Shown one piece after another: positions 43,372 to 51,728 of a DNA stretch of 64,000 nt (position 1 is its first letter; each line of letters begins with the position of its first letter). The stretch covers positions 248,001-312,000 of the forward strand of contig NZ_SBIU01000005.1 of NCBI RefSeq assembly GCF_004765805.1, in the 5' to 3' direction. The position numbers and the translations under genes were made by a program. The notes beneath the pieces are model-generated. The model saw only the letters and a list, made by a program, of their open reading frames with translations, ran no database searches and had not been told where the DNA came from. This DNA is from Halorussus halobius. Lineage in GTDB: Archaea; Halobacteriota; Halobacteria; Halobacteriales; Haladaptataceae.

Positions 43372-45747
43372 CAGCGACCGCGAGGAGTTGGCGACCACGA
43401 GCAGGCTGCTGGTGCCCATCGCCACCGCCGCGAACAGCGGATTGAGCAGGCCGAACGCCGCCAGCGGGATGGCGACCGCGTTGTAGAGGAACGCCCAACC
43501 GAGGTTGCGCCGGATGCGCCGATGGGTGCCCCGAGCCACCGCGAACACCGCCGGCACCGCGTCGAGCGAGCCGTCCACCAGCACCGCGTCGGCGGCGTCG
43601 CCCGCGAGGTCGGTGCCGCTCCCGAGCGCGATGCCCACGTCCGCAGCCGCCAGCGCGGGCGCGTCGTTGCTCCCGTCCCCGACCATCGCGACTGTCCCGC
43701 GCGCCCGCAACCGCTCGACGGTTTCGGCCTTCGCCTCGGGCGGGACGCCCGCGAACACCTCCGAGACGTTCGAGTCGGCCCGGAATCGGGCGGCCGCGCG
43801 CTCGTCGTCGCCGGTCAGCACGACCACCTCGCGGCCGACCGCGAGGTCGGCGACCACCTCGTCCCACCCCTCGCGGGGCGCGTCGCCGACCGCGACCACG
43901 CCTCGAACCCGGCCGTCCCACCCGACCGCGACCGGCACCTGTCCGGCGTCTCGGGCGTCCCCGGCCGCGCGCCGGAGGTCTTCGGAGCGGGAGAACCCCC
44001 GCGCGTCGAGCATGTCGGGGTGGCCGACCGCGACCGACGCGCCCGCGACGACGCCGGTCACGCCCCGGTCGTGAGTCTCTACGTCGTCGGCCTCGGGGAG
44101 GTCGCCCGCGTCGGTCGCGGCGTCGACGACGGCCTCGGCTATCGGGTGGGCCGAGAAGCGTTCGAGCGCGCCGGCCCGCGAAACGACCGCCTCGGCGTCG
44201 GTTTCGTCGTCCGCGGTGACCGTCCGGACCGTCATCGCGCCGTCGGTGAGCGTCCCGGTCTTGTCGAGGACCACCACGTCGGCGTCGGGCGCGGTCTCGA
44301 ACACGGCGTCGGAGGCGACCACGACGCCCCGGTCGGTGGCCGCTCGAATCCCGGAGGCGACCGCCAGCGGCGTCGCCAGCCCCAGCGCGCACGGGCACGA
44401 GACGATGAGGACGGTCAGGCCCGCGAGCAGGGCGTCGGCGACCGGCGCGCCGCCGACGAGGCGATAGCCGAACGCGACCGCGGCGACGACCAGGACGGTC
44501 GGCACGAACAGGGTGGCGAGTTTGTCGGCCAGCCGCTGGACGCCCGACCGCGAGCTCTGAATCTCCCAGAGCAGGTCGACCAGCCGGTCGAGCGTGCTGG
44601 TGGCGTCGTCGCCGACCTCGACGACCAGCGGGTCGTCGGTGACGACGGTTCCGCCGAGGACGGGGTCGCCGGGGCGTCTGGTCTCGGGCAGCGACTCGCC
44701 GGTCACGAGGGATTCGTCGACGGCGGCGGTGCCCTCGACGACGTCGCCGTCGACGGGCACGCGCTCGCCCGGTCGGACGAGGACGCGCTCGCCGGGCGCG
44801 AGGTCCTCGACCGCGACGGTCTCGTGGTCGCCCTCGGGCGTCACGCGGGTCGCCTCCTCGATGCGGGCGCTGGTCAGCTCCGAGAGGCCGCTGGCGGCCG
44901 CGCGCTTGATTCGGTCCTCGTAGTAGTTGCCCAGCGTGACCACCACCACGATGGCGACCGTCACGTCGAAGTAGACGTGGGTCCGGCCGAGCGCGACCGC
45001 GACGGTGCTGTAGAGGTACGAACTGGTGGCCGCGAGCGCGACCAGCAGGTCCATGTTGGGCTGGCGGGCGTCGAGGCTGACGACCGCACCCCGCAGAATC
45101 GGGAAGCCGGTGTAGAACAGCACGATGGAACTCATCAGCCAGACGTTGCCGAACAGGTAGAGGCCGTCGAAGCCGCCGAGGTCGACCAGCGGCTCGAACC
45201 CGAGGTAGGTCGGGTAGAGGAACAGGACGTACCACAGCATCACCATCATGCCGAACACGCCGCCGCCGATGAGGAATCGGACCAGCCGAGCGTCGGCGCG
45301 CTCGTCGTCGCCCCCGCCCTCGGGGTCGCCGACGTCGTAGCCGTAGCGCCCGAGCCGCGAGCCCAGCGAGCCGAGGTCGGCGTCGTCGTGGGCGACCCGG
45401 ACCATGTCGGTGGCGTAGCTGGCGTCCGCGCCGTAGACGCCCTCGGCATCGGCGGCGGCCGACTCGACGAACGTCTCGCAGGTCGCACAGTGCATCCCGT
45501 CGACCGCGAGGTAGGTGTACTCGGCGTCGTCGGGCGCGTCGTCGGTCCCGGTCTCGCGGTCGGCCCGAATCTCCTCGACGTCGGCTGACTCCACGTCGTC
45601 GAGGGTTCGAGCGACCTCCAGACAGCCCCGACAGCAGTAGCCGCCCGGAACCGCCTCGTCGGTCACCGGCTCGCCGCCGGTCGCCAGTCCACAGAGCGTA
45701 CACTCGTCGGCGGCCGACCCGTCGGTGGATGCGGTGTTCAGGCTCAC
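43366..45747 (-). CDS. Copper-translocating P-type ATPase (CopA/CcoI-like)
   Basis: 793 residues from GTG 45747, four bases after the SafE stop. The N-terminal Cys-rich metal-binding region has CTLCG and GGYCCRGC; a heavy-metal-associated domain with GMHCATC follows. Eight membrane helices enclose the CPx motif IVSCPCALGLATP. Catalytic motifs are DKTGTLTDG (phosphorylated Asp), TGES, HPIAEA and GDGSNDAPAL. The Cys-rich N terminus and linkage to SafE and oxidase genes resemble FixI/CcoI, which deliver copper for oxidase assembly; general copper export is the alternative. Confidence 0.9.
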   Translation of the reverse strand: MSLNTASTDGSAADECTLCGLATGGEPVTDEAVPGGYCCRGCLEVARTLDDVESADVEEIRADRETGTDDAPDDAEYTYLAVDGMHCATCETFVESAAADAEGVYGADASYATDMVRVAHDDADLGSLGSRLGRYGYDVGDPEGGGDDERADARLVRFLIGGGVFGMMVMLWYVLFLYPTYLGFEPLVDLGGFDGLYLFGNVWLMSSIVLFYTGFPILRGAVVSLDARQPNMDLLVALAATSSYLYSTVAVALGRTHVYFDVTVAIVVVVTLGNYYEDRIKRAAASGLSELTSARIEEATRVTPEGDHETVAVEDLAPGERVLVRPGERVPVDGDVVEGTAAVDESLVTGESLPETRRPGDPVLGGTVVTDDPLVVEVGDDATSTLDRLVDLLWEIQSSRSGVQRLADKLATLFVPTVLVVAAVAFGYRLVGGAPVADALLAGLTVLIVSCPCALGLATPLAVASGIRAATDRGVVVASDAVFETAPDADVVVLDKTGTLTDGAMTVRTVTADDETDAEAVVSRAGALERFSAHPIAEAVVDAATDAGDLPEADDVETHDRGVTGVVAGASVAVGHPDMLDARGFSRSEDLRRAAGDARDAGQVPVAVGWDGRVRGVVAVGDAPREGWDEVVADLAVGREVVVLTGDDERAAARFRADSNVSEVFAGVPPEAKAETVERLRARGTVAMVGDGSNDAPALAAADVGIALGSGTDLAGDAADAVLVDGSLDAVPAVFAVARGTHRRIRRNLGWAFLYNAVAIPLAAFGLLNPLFAAVAMGTSSLLVVANSSRSLD

Positions 45748-45751
45748 GAGT

Positions 45752-46564
45752 TCACCCCAGCGGTCGGTACTCCGGCGAGGGCAGCGGAAGCTGGACGCGC
45801 GGGACCGCCACGCCGAGCAGGTCCAGGCCGTGTGCGACCAGCAGGTAGCCCAGCACGACGAACGCCACCCCGAGCAGCCGGTGGAGGCGCGGGCTCGCCG
45901 ACAGCGACCCGAAGACGGTGCCGTAGGCCAGCAGCGTCGGGAGCGTCCCGAGGCCCACCAGCGCGAGCAGCCCGGCCGCACGCGCCGGGTCGCCGAGCGC
46001 GACCGCGTACGCGTAGGCCGGATAGGTAATCGGACACGGGAGCAGGGCGTGGACCGCGCCGAGCCCCGCGATGCGGGCGTCCCCGACGAACTCGTCGACC
46101 CGGCCGGTCAGCGCCGAACTCACGCGCCCGAACAGGTCGTCGACGGGCCCCAGCGACGGGTGGGCGGTCGACCCGCCGACGTACGAGACGCCGGTGACCG
46201 CGACGAACCCGCCGGTCGCGAGCGCGGTGACCGCCTGCACGCTCCGCCCGACCGCGAACAGCTCGCCGGCCGCGCCGACCGCGAGGGCTCCGAGCCCGCC
46301 CAGCAGTCCGCCGACGACCGCGTAGCCGGCGGTCCGACCGAGGTTGAACAGCAGGTGCTGGCGGACCTGCCGGAGCGTCAGGGTGTCGTCGCCGGTCCCC
46401 TCGCGGGCCTTCAGCCGGTCGGCGTAGACGGTCACCAGGGGGCCGCACATCCCGAGGCAGTGCGCGCCGCCGAGGAAGCCGACCGCGAGGAAGACGACGG
46501 CGTCGAGGTTGCCGGCCGGAACCGGCCCACCGGTTCCGTGGAGCGGAGCGGCCATCGACGTCAC
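45752..46564 (-). CDS. SafE/TauE-family membrane protein (CcoH/SafE-like)
   Basis: 270 residues with six to seven membrane helices. The hallmark is a first helix ending in GGAHCLGMCGPLV, plus a later membrane motif ALLPCPITYPAYAYAV with Cys-Pro. SafE-type proteins accompany CcoI copper ATPases in oxidase-assembly operons and may handle copper or sulfite. ATG 46564 overlaps the preceding gene's stop by four bases, so it is co-translated. Confidence 0.8.
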   Translation of the reverse strand: MTSMAAPLHGTGGPVPAGNLDAVVFLAVGFLGGAHCLGMCGPLVTVYADRLKAREGTGDDTLTLRQVRQHLLFNLGRTAGYAVVGGLLGGLGALAVGAAGELFAVGRSVQAVTALATGGFVAVTGVSYVGGSTAHPSLGPVDDLFGRVSSALTGRVDEFVGDARIAGLGAVHALLPCPITYPAYAYAVALGDPARAAGLLALVGLGTLPTLLAYGTVFGSLSASPRLHRLLGVAFVVLGYLLVAHGLDLLGVAVPRVQLPLPSPEYRPLG

Positions 46565-46797
46565 GCGGTCGGGTCGTCGCTCCCGTGTCCGCCGCCCTCG
46601 GTCGGCGACAGCAGCAGATAGACGCTCGTGAATATGAGGACGACGTTTATCGCGGTGACCGCGCCCGCCATCGCGTCCTGAGTGAGCGCGAACGTCGCGA
46701 CGGGCGCGAGCGCGAGCAGCGCGACCGCACTTAAGCTCCGGGGCGAACGGTTCGAGAGCGTCGACTTAAGCAGCGTCTGGTTCTCGGTGGCGTCCAT
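46561..46797 (-). CDS. Small two-helix membrane protein of the oxidase-assembly operon
   Basis: 78 residues from ATG 46797. Two hydrophobic helices (LSAVALLALAPVATFALT and AVTAINVVLIFTSVYLLL) are followed by a short acidic, His-containing tail. It leads the leftward operon with SafE and the copper ATPase, and is divergent from the oxidase subunit genes by 98 bases. An assembly or regulatory role is inferred from position only. Confidence 0.68.
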   Translation of the reverse strand: MDATENQTLLKSTLSNRSPRSLSAVALLALAPVATFALTQDAMAGAVTAINVVLIFTSVYLLLSPTEGGGHGSDDPTA

Positions 46798-46865
46798 ACG
46801 GGACGTTCGGTCGGGTGTAAGTACGGCATTTCGCCGGTTTTCACTGGATGGGAATCGGGCCGTCG

Positions 46866-46875
46866 AATTTATATA
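46866..46875 (+). promoter_or_regulatory. TATA box of the ba3-oxidase operon
   Basis: AATTTATATA lies 21-30 bases before ATG 46896, one of the strongest TATA matches in the window. It implies a leaderless oxidase transcript. Confidence 0.6.
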
Positions 46876-46895
46876 CTGTGTTCGTACTGCCGAGT

Positions 46896-47132
46896 ATGTC
46901 GACCGAACAGGACCGACAGGTGCCGGCTCGGGCGACGGACGCGGAGGACCGTCCCCGAGGTTACGTCGTCGGGTCGGCACCCGAGGACGTAGAAAGAGAG
47001 CTGAGTCACGACGAGTTCGACCCCATCGGGACGCTGACGCTGATACTCGCGTACTTTGCGATTCTGTCCGTGATGTGGGTGTTCATGTACTTCGTGGAGT
47101 TCCTCGGACGGGGCATTACGGTGGTGGGATAA
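46896..47132 (+). CDS. ba3-type oxidase small subunit (CbaD-like)
   Basis: 78 residues from ATG 46896. A polar N terminus ends in LSHDEFDPIGT and is followed by one membrane helix (LTLILAYFAILSVMWVFMYFVEFLG). This single-helix layout before subunit II matches the small subunit (CbaD/subunit IIa) of Natronomonas and Thermus ba3 oxidases. It begins the operon, one base before subunit II. Confidence 0.78.
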   Translation: MSTEQDRQVPARATDAEDRPRGYVVGSAPEDVERELSHDEFDPIGTLTLILAYFAILSVMWVFMYFVEFLGRGITVVG

Positions 47133-47133
47133 C

Positions 47134-47649
47134 ATGGAGATTCACGCCTACGAGAAGCTCTGGCTCGGTGCCGGACTGCTGTTGATCGTCGGATTCATCG
47201 GCACGGTCACGTACGGCGCGGTCGGCGCGGGCGTCGAGATGATCGGCGACGATAACCAGGCGGTCACCCCCGACGCGCTCGGCGACCATCCCCAGTTCGG
47301 CGACCCCGGCGTCTACGCGTCCGACTCGGGTGGATACGACGTGTACGTGGTCGCCCGCCAGTTCGCGTTCCAGCCGGGGACCACCGACGCGATAGAGGTC
47401 CCCGCCAACAGCTCCGTCACCTTCCACGTCACCTCGGCGGACGTCATCCACGGCTTCGAGGTGGTCGGGACCAACGCCAACACCATGGCGATTCCGGGCG
47501 AGGTCGCGACCCTCACGGTCGAAGTAGACGAGCCACGCGAGTACGGCCTCCTCTGCAACGAGTACTGCGGGGCGGCCCACCACGCCATGGAGGGGACGCT
47601 GCGAGTGGTCCCCGAGAGCGAGTTCAACGGGACGCAGGGGGGTGCCTGA
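47134..47649 (+). CDS. Cytochrome c oxidase subunit II, ba3 type (CuA subunit)
   Basis: 171 residues. One N-terminal membrane helix (LWLGAGLLLIVGFIGTVTYG) anchors a cupredoxin domain on the outer face. All CuA ligands are present: His106, Cys141, Glu143 (backbone), Cys145, His149 and Met152 in CNEYCGAAHHAM. It receives electrons, probably from halocyanin or another blue copper protein, and passes them to subunit I. Confidence 0.93.
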   Translation: MEIHAYEKLWLGAGLLLIVGFIGTVTYGAVGAGVEMIGDDNQAVTPDALGDHPQFGDPGVYASDSGGYDVYVVARQFAFQPGTTDAIEVPANSSVTFHVTSADVIHGFEVVGTNANTMAIPGEVATLTVEVDEPREYGLLCNEYCGAAHHAMEGTLRVVPESEFNGTQGGA

Positions 47650-47650
47650 G

Positions 47651-49369
47651 ATGGCGACGTTCGTCGACCGATACCCCGACGAGGCGGCGGTCGTGAAGGC
47701 GACGTTCGCGGTCGCGTTCGCGTCGCTGGGCATCGGCGCGCTGTTCGGCCTGATTCAGGCGCTCCACCGGACGGGCTTCGTCCGGTTCATCAGCTCGGCC
47801 GACTACTACACCGTCCTCACCGGTCACGGCGTGTTGCTCGCGCTGGTGTTTACCATCTTCTTCCTGATGGGAGTGTTCACGTGGGCGATCGCGCGGAGCC
47901 TGGAGCAACCGCTGCCCAACATCAAGCTGACGTGGGCGTGGTTCGGGCTCACCACGACCGGCGCGGTGCTGGCGGCGGTCGCGATTCTGGGCGGACTGGT
48001 GCCCAGCGTGGACATGAGCGCGGACGTGCTGTACACCTTCTACGCGCCGCTGCAGGCCCATCCGCTGTTCTACATCGGGCTCGCGATGTTCATCGTCGGG
48101 ACGTGGATGGCCGGCGCGGACTGGTTTCTGGCCTTCCGGGAGTGGCGGTCGGACCACCCCGACGAGCGCATCCCGCTCCAGACGTTCATGGTGCTGACGA
48201 CCACGCTGATGTGGTACCTCTCGACGCTCGGGGTCGCGGTCTCGGTCGTCGCCTTCCTCATCCCGTGGTCGCTGGGCATCTTCGAGACGGTCAACCCGCT
48301 GTTGACCCGGACGCTGTTCTGGTACTTCGGCCACCCCGTCGTGTACTTCTGGCTGATGCCGGCCTACCTGCTGTGGTACACCGTCCTGCCGAAGCTCGCG
48401 GGCGGCCGGCTGTTCAGCGACCCGCTCGCGCGAGTGGTGTTCGTGCTGTTCCTGTTGCTGTCGACGCCGGTCGGCATCCACCACCAGTACCTCGACCCCG
48501 GCATCGCGGAGGGGTTCAAGTTCATCGCGATGACGAACACGATGTTCCTGCTGTTGCCGAGCCTGCTGACCGCGTTCACCGTGGTCGCCAGCATGGAACA
48601 CGGCGCACGCCAGCGTGGCGGTGAGGGACGACTCCGGTGGCTGGGTGCGCTCCCGTGGCGCGACCCCGCGTTCACCGGGATGGCGCTGGCCGGGCTGATG
48701 TTCGCGGCCGGCGGGTTCTCGGGCATGATAAACGCCGGGATGAACATCAACTACCTCGTCCACAACACGCTGTGGGTGCCGGGCCACTTCCACATGACCG
48801 TCGGGACGGCGGTGGCCCTGACGATGATGGCCGCTTCCTACTGGCTGGTGCCCCAGCTGACCGGGCGGCGACTCTACAGCCGCCCTATCGGCCTGCTACA
48901 GGTCGTGCTGTGGTTCATCGGCATGGTGTTCATGTCGAACGCGATGCACCGCGCCGGGCTGGTGGGCATCCCGCGCCGGACCGCCGAACCCCAGTACCAG
49001 AACTTCGACTTCTCGGCCGCGTTCGGGTCGGTCGGGGAACTGCGCATCCAGATCGCGCTCGGCGGCGTCTTGCTGTTCGTGTCCATCGTGTTGTTCCTGT
49101 TCAACATGCTGCTGTCGTCCATCGAAGACCCCATCGAGAACCCGGTCGACGACAGTCTGGTCGAGCCCCTCTCGGGGGCCGACGCGAGCCCGCTCGTGCT
49201 CGACAATCTCCGGCTCTGGACCGGCATCGCGGTCGTGCTGGTGATACTCGCGTACACGCTCCCGCTGGGGAGCATCATCGCCGACGCCGGACTGCTCGGG
49301 GATAGTCCGGGCTTCCCCGTGGTCGTCGACTGGTTCGGGGCGCTCGCGGAGGTGGTCGGATGGCCCTGA
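47651..49369 (+). CDS. Haem-copper oxidase subunit I, B (ba3) family
   Basis: 572 residues from ATG 47651; a GTG at 47642 is also open but overlaps the subunit II stop. About 12-13 membrane helices. Redox ligands: His59 (low-spin haem), the cross-linked His228-Tyr232 pair in FGHPVVYFWLMP, CuB ligands His277-His278 in GIHHQY, and haem ligands His379/His381 in GHFHM. The FWLMP sequence and lack of the Glu of aa3 oxidases place it in family B. It reduces oxygen to water and pumps protons. Confidence 0.95.
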   Translation: MATFVDRYPDEAAVVKATFAVAFASLGIGALFGLIQALHRTGFVRFISSADYYTVLTGHGVLLALVFTIFFLMGVFTWAIARSLEQPLPNIKLTWAWFGLTTTGAVLAAVAILGGLVPSVDMSADVLYTFYAPLQAHPLFYIGLAMFIVGTWMAGADWFLAFREWRSDHPDERIPLQTFMVLTTTLMWYLSTLGVAVSVVAFLIPWSLGIFETVNPLLTRTLFWYFGHPVVYFWLMPAYLLWYTVLPKLAGGRLFSDPLARVVFVLFLLLSTPVGIHHQYLDPGIAEGFKFIAMTNTMFLLLPSLLTAFTVVASMEHGARQRGGEGRLRWLGALPWRDPAFTGMALAGLMFAAGGFSGMINAGMNINYLVHNTLWVPGHFHMTVGTAVALTMMAASYWLVPQLTGRRLYSRPIGLLQVVLWFIGMVFMSNAMHRAGLVGIPRRTAEPQYQNFDFSAAFGSVGELRIQIALGGVLLFVSIVLFLFNMLLSSIEDPIENPVDDSLVEPLSGADASPLVLDNLRLWTGIAVVLVILAYTLPLGSIIADAGLLGDSPGFPVVVDWFGALAEVVGWP

Positions 49370-49557
49370 CTCGCGCGGGCGTCCTGGTCCTCGTGGGGTT
49401 CAGCGTCCCGGTCGCCATCGAACTCCGGACGCTGTTCGGCATCTTGGGGGTCGAGCTCCCGCTGGTCGCGGTAGCCGGATTCGAGGTGGCGTTGCTGGCC
49501 GCCATCGCGGTGGCCTACGGGATGAGCGCCGACTCGAACCGTCCCGCGGGCAACTGA
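49360..49557 (+). CDS. Small oxidase-associated membrane protein (CbaE-like position)
   Basis: 65 residues; ATG 49360 overlaps the end of subunit I by ten bases. Two membrane helices (AGVLVLVGFSVPVAIELRTLFGIL and VAVAGFEVALLAAIAVAYG). It holds the place of CbaE in the Natronomonas oxidase operon. It is probably an accessory subunit, but sequence identity to CbaE cannot be verified here. Confidence 0.68.
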   Translation: MALTRAGVLVLVGFSVPVAIELRTLFGILGVELPLVAVAGFEVALLAAIAVAYGMSADSNRPAGN

Positions 49558-49560
49558 CCG

Positions 49561-50247
49561 ATGTCGCCGACGCCGTCGTTCCCGAGCCCGCGTTCCGCGT
49601 CGGTTCCGGACGCCCGGCTGGAACGGCTCGCGCGCGTCGGCCGGACGCTGGTGGGACTCACCGCGGTCGAGGCGGTCGTCGTGGCGGCATCTCTCGGGGC
49701 GACGGGGGCCGAGGTCGTCTCCTGGCGGTACCTCGTCTACCCGTTCGTCTGGATAAACGCCGCCGTGCTCGCGCTCGCCTACGCGCCGATTCCGCGACCG
49801 ACCGACCGCCGGACCGCGGGCGCAGCCGCGCTCGCGGCGGGGTACTTCCTCGTCCTCTGCTGGGTCGGGGGTCTGGTCTCGGCCGGCGGGGCCGCCGGAA
49901 TCGGGACGATCGAGGTGTTCGCCGCGACGCCGGGCTGGGGGCCGATACTGTCGGTCACGGGCGGCGCGGTCCACGTCTCGGCCGTCCCGTTCAAGCTGGT
50001 CGGCTACGTCGGCCTCGCGGCGCTGGCCTACGCCGCGCTCGCACGGACCACCCGAGGCGCGGCGTCGGCCCTGCTTGGTCTGGCCACCTGCGTCAGTTGC
50101 ACGGGGTCGGTGCTCGCGACGGTGCTGGCCGGGACGCTCGGCGGGTCGTCGGCCGCGGTCGTGGCGGCGACGAGCCAGTCGTACGACCTCTCGACCGCGA
50201 TGTTCGTAGTGGCGGTCGCGACGCTGTGGGTCGCACTCCGGCGGTAG
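49561..50247 (+). CDS. Polytopic membrane protein with intramembrane Cys pair (oxidase operon)
   Basis: 228 residues, about seven membrane helices. A conserved-looking helix contains LGLATCVSCTGS, a C-x-x-C pair within or beside the membrane, and an earlier helix contains ILSVTGGAVHVSAVPF with a His. It starts three bases after the preceding stop, so it is part of the oxidase operon. Such haloarchaeal proteins (DUF7546 as I recall) are candidates for haem or copper delivery. This is inference from position and residues. Confidence 0.7.
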   Translation: MSPTPSFPSPRSASVPDARLERLARVGRTLVGLTAVEAVVVAASLGATGAEVVSWRYLVYPFVWINAAVLALAYAPIPRPTDRRTAGAAALAAGYFLVLCWVGGLVSAGGAAGIGTIEVFAATPGWGPILSVTGGAVHVSAVPFKLVGYVGLAALAYAALARTTRGAASALLGLATCVSCTGSVLATVLAGTLGGSSAAVVAATSQSYDLSTAMFVVAVATLWVALRR

Positions 50248-50267
50248 AAGCGTCGAAAAGACGTTTT

Positions 50268-50504
50268 TCAGCGGACTTGGCTCGGATTCTGTGGACGGAG
50301 CAGCTTCGAGGCCGCGGCGACGAACGCGACCAGCGACGCGCCCGACAGCACTGCGACCGCGAGGCCCGGCGACCCCGATACCGGGAGACTCAGCGTCGAT
50401 ACCGCGGCGTATCCGGCGACGGCGGTCAGCAGGACGCCGACCGCACTGAACACGGCTAGTGCGAGTTCTATCAGGCCGATCCGGGAGCGTAACGCTCGAA
50501 TCAT
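50268..50504 (-). CDS. Two-helix membrane protein of unknown function
   Basis: 78 residues from ATG 50504; an in-frame GTG at 50558 would add 18 basic/polar residues. Helices: IELALAVFSAVGVLLTAVAGYAAV and LAVAVLSGASLVAFVAAASKLL. Its stop lies about 20 bases from the oxidase operon's last stop, tail to tail. No family role is known to me. Confidence 0.6.
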   Translation of the reverse strand: MIRALRSRIGLIELALAVFSAVGVLLTAVAGYAAVSTLSLPVSGSPGLAVAVLSGASLVAFVAAASKLLRPQNPSQVR

Positions 50505-50621
50505 GGTTCGAGTGACCCTACGGACGAATCCCTCATCAATCGCGGACGCGATTTTCACGTACTGAGAACGACCTCCCGGCGCGCGAGCGAGACGACCCGG
50601 CCCACGGCCGCTCCCGCCCGG

Positions 50622-50945
50622 TCAGTCCCCGCTGGCCGCCAGCGCGGTCCGCGCGACCGTTATCCGGCCGTCGCCGTCGACCTGGACCTCGTGGCCGTGA
50701 TAGGTGAACGTCACCCTGCCGTCCGAGGCGCGCGACCCGGAGTCGCTCCCGTGGAATATCGCGTCGAGCGCGTCGGGGTCGATTACGCTGTACAGCGGCT
50801 CGAAATCGCCCTCGTCGGCGCGAACGAGCGACAGGGGGTCGGTGTCGGACGCGGCCGCCACCGCCGCGATTACCCCCTCGCTGAGCGATTCGGACGGCGA
50901 AACGTCGTAGGTGAACGTCGATCCGGGAACTGCCTCGTCGGTCAT
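50622..50945 (-). CDS. HalOD1 output-domain protein
   Basis: 107 residues. HalOD1 pattern: FTYDVSPSESLSEGVIAAVAAASDTDP, then LYSVIDPDALDAIF and VTFTYHGHEVQVDGDGRI. It is downstream of an HTH-10 gene on the same strand (56 bases apart), mirroring the pair at 36978-38026. It probably forms a signal-output partner of that regulator. Confidence 0.84.
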   Translation of the reverse strand: MTDEAVPGSTFTYDVSPSESLSEGVIAAVAAASDTDPLSLVRADEGDFEPLYSVIDPDALDAIFHGSDSGSRASDGRVTFTYHGHEVQVDGDGRITVARTALAASGD

Positions 50946-51001
50946 CGCGTCCAGTTACTCGCGCGCGACGGGTCAACTTCCCCGTTACCTATGCAACCCG
51001 C

Positions 51002-51667
51002 TTAAGTCGGGTCGGCGGAGTCGCCCGTCAGCGCGTTCTCGGCCATCGTGCGGTAGGCCCGACGCAACCGGGCGGCGAACGCCTGTCGGCTGATGTCGAG
51101 TTCCGACGCGAGCGCGTCGAGGTCGGTCCCGCGGGGCTGGTCGTAGTACCCCGCCTCGTAGGCGAGCACGAGCGCCTCGCGCTGTTCGGGCGTGAGACCG
51201 AACCCCCTCTCCGAGGCGGCCTCCGAGAGGTGGCTGAGTCGAGCCAGCGAGACCGGGATGTCGTGGTCGGCGCAGTACTCCTTGAACGCCGATATCGCCT
51301 CGGTCCGCTCGGCCCGGAGCTCGAAGGTCCAGCCGCTCTCGGAGCCGCACGCGGAGACCACGGTCACGTCGGTCTCGGCGATGGCGCTCATGATGCCCAG
51401 AAACGCCGGCTCCCACTCGGCCCGGAACAGGCCCCTGTCTCCCAGGTTCTCCATCAGCACGACGGACCGCAACTCGGGGGCGTCGGCGAGCAGGTCGCGG
51501 ACGGCCGCCATGTCGACGCTCGCGCCCCGCACCCAGAAGTACGGCATGACCGTGTCGGCGCTGGGGACGACTCGGTCCAGTTCGAACACCACGTTCGGGA
51601 ACGACGCGAACGCGCGTCCGAGCGGGAACTCGCCGGCCGGAAGGGTGAACTCGGCTATCGAAGTCAC
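51002..51667 (-). CDS. HTH-10 (bacterio-opsin activator type) transcriptional regulator
   Basis: 221 residues. N-terminal domain: AEFTLPAGEFPLGRAFASF and VFELDRVVPSADTVMPYFW. C-terminal HTH-10: LTPEQREALVLAYEAGYYDQPRG and LASELDISRQAFAARLRRAYRTM. It is a full-length paralog of the regulator at 36978-37622. A TTAACA box about 30 bases upstream on its strand suggests a leaderless mRNA. Nearby targets could include the oxidase or menB genes, but no operator is seen. Confidence 0.86.
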   Translation of the reverse strand: MTSIAEFTLPAGEFPLGRAFASFPNVVFELDRVVPSADTVMPYFWVRGASVDMAAVRDLLADAPELRSVVLMENLGDRGLFRAEWEPAFLGIMSAIAETDVTVVSACGSESGWTFELRAERTEAISAFKEYCADHDIPVSLARLSHLSEAASERGFGLTPEQREALVLAYEAGYYDQPRGTDLDALASELDISRQAFAARLRRAYRTMAENALTGDSADPT

Positions 51668-51728
51668 GGACGGTCCCTCACCGAAGATTCGCCGGCCACA
51701 CTGTTAAGCCCTGTCACGGGGCGGCGGC

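Noticed and set aside
42502..45588. Long plus-strand frame (1028 codons) opposite menA and the copper ATPase
   Set aside because: Composition is that of an antisense shadow; the real genes on the minus strand have all catalytic motifs.
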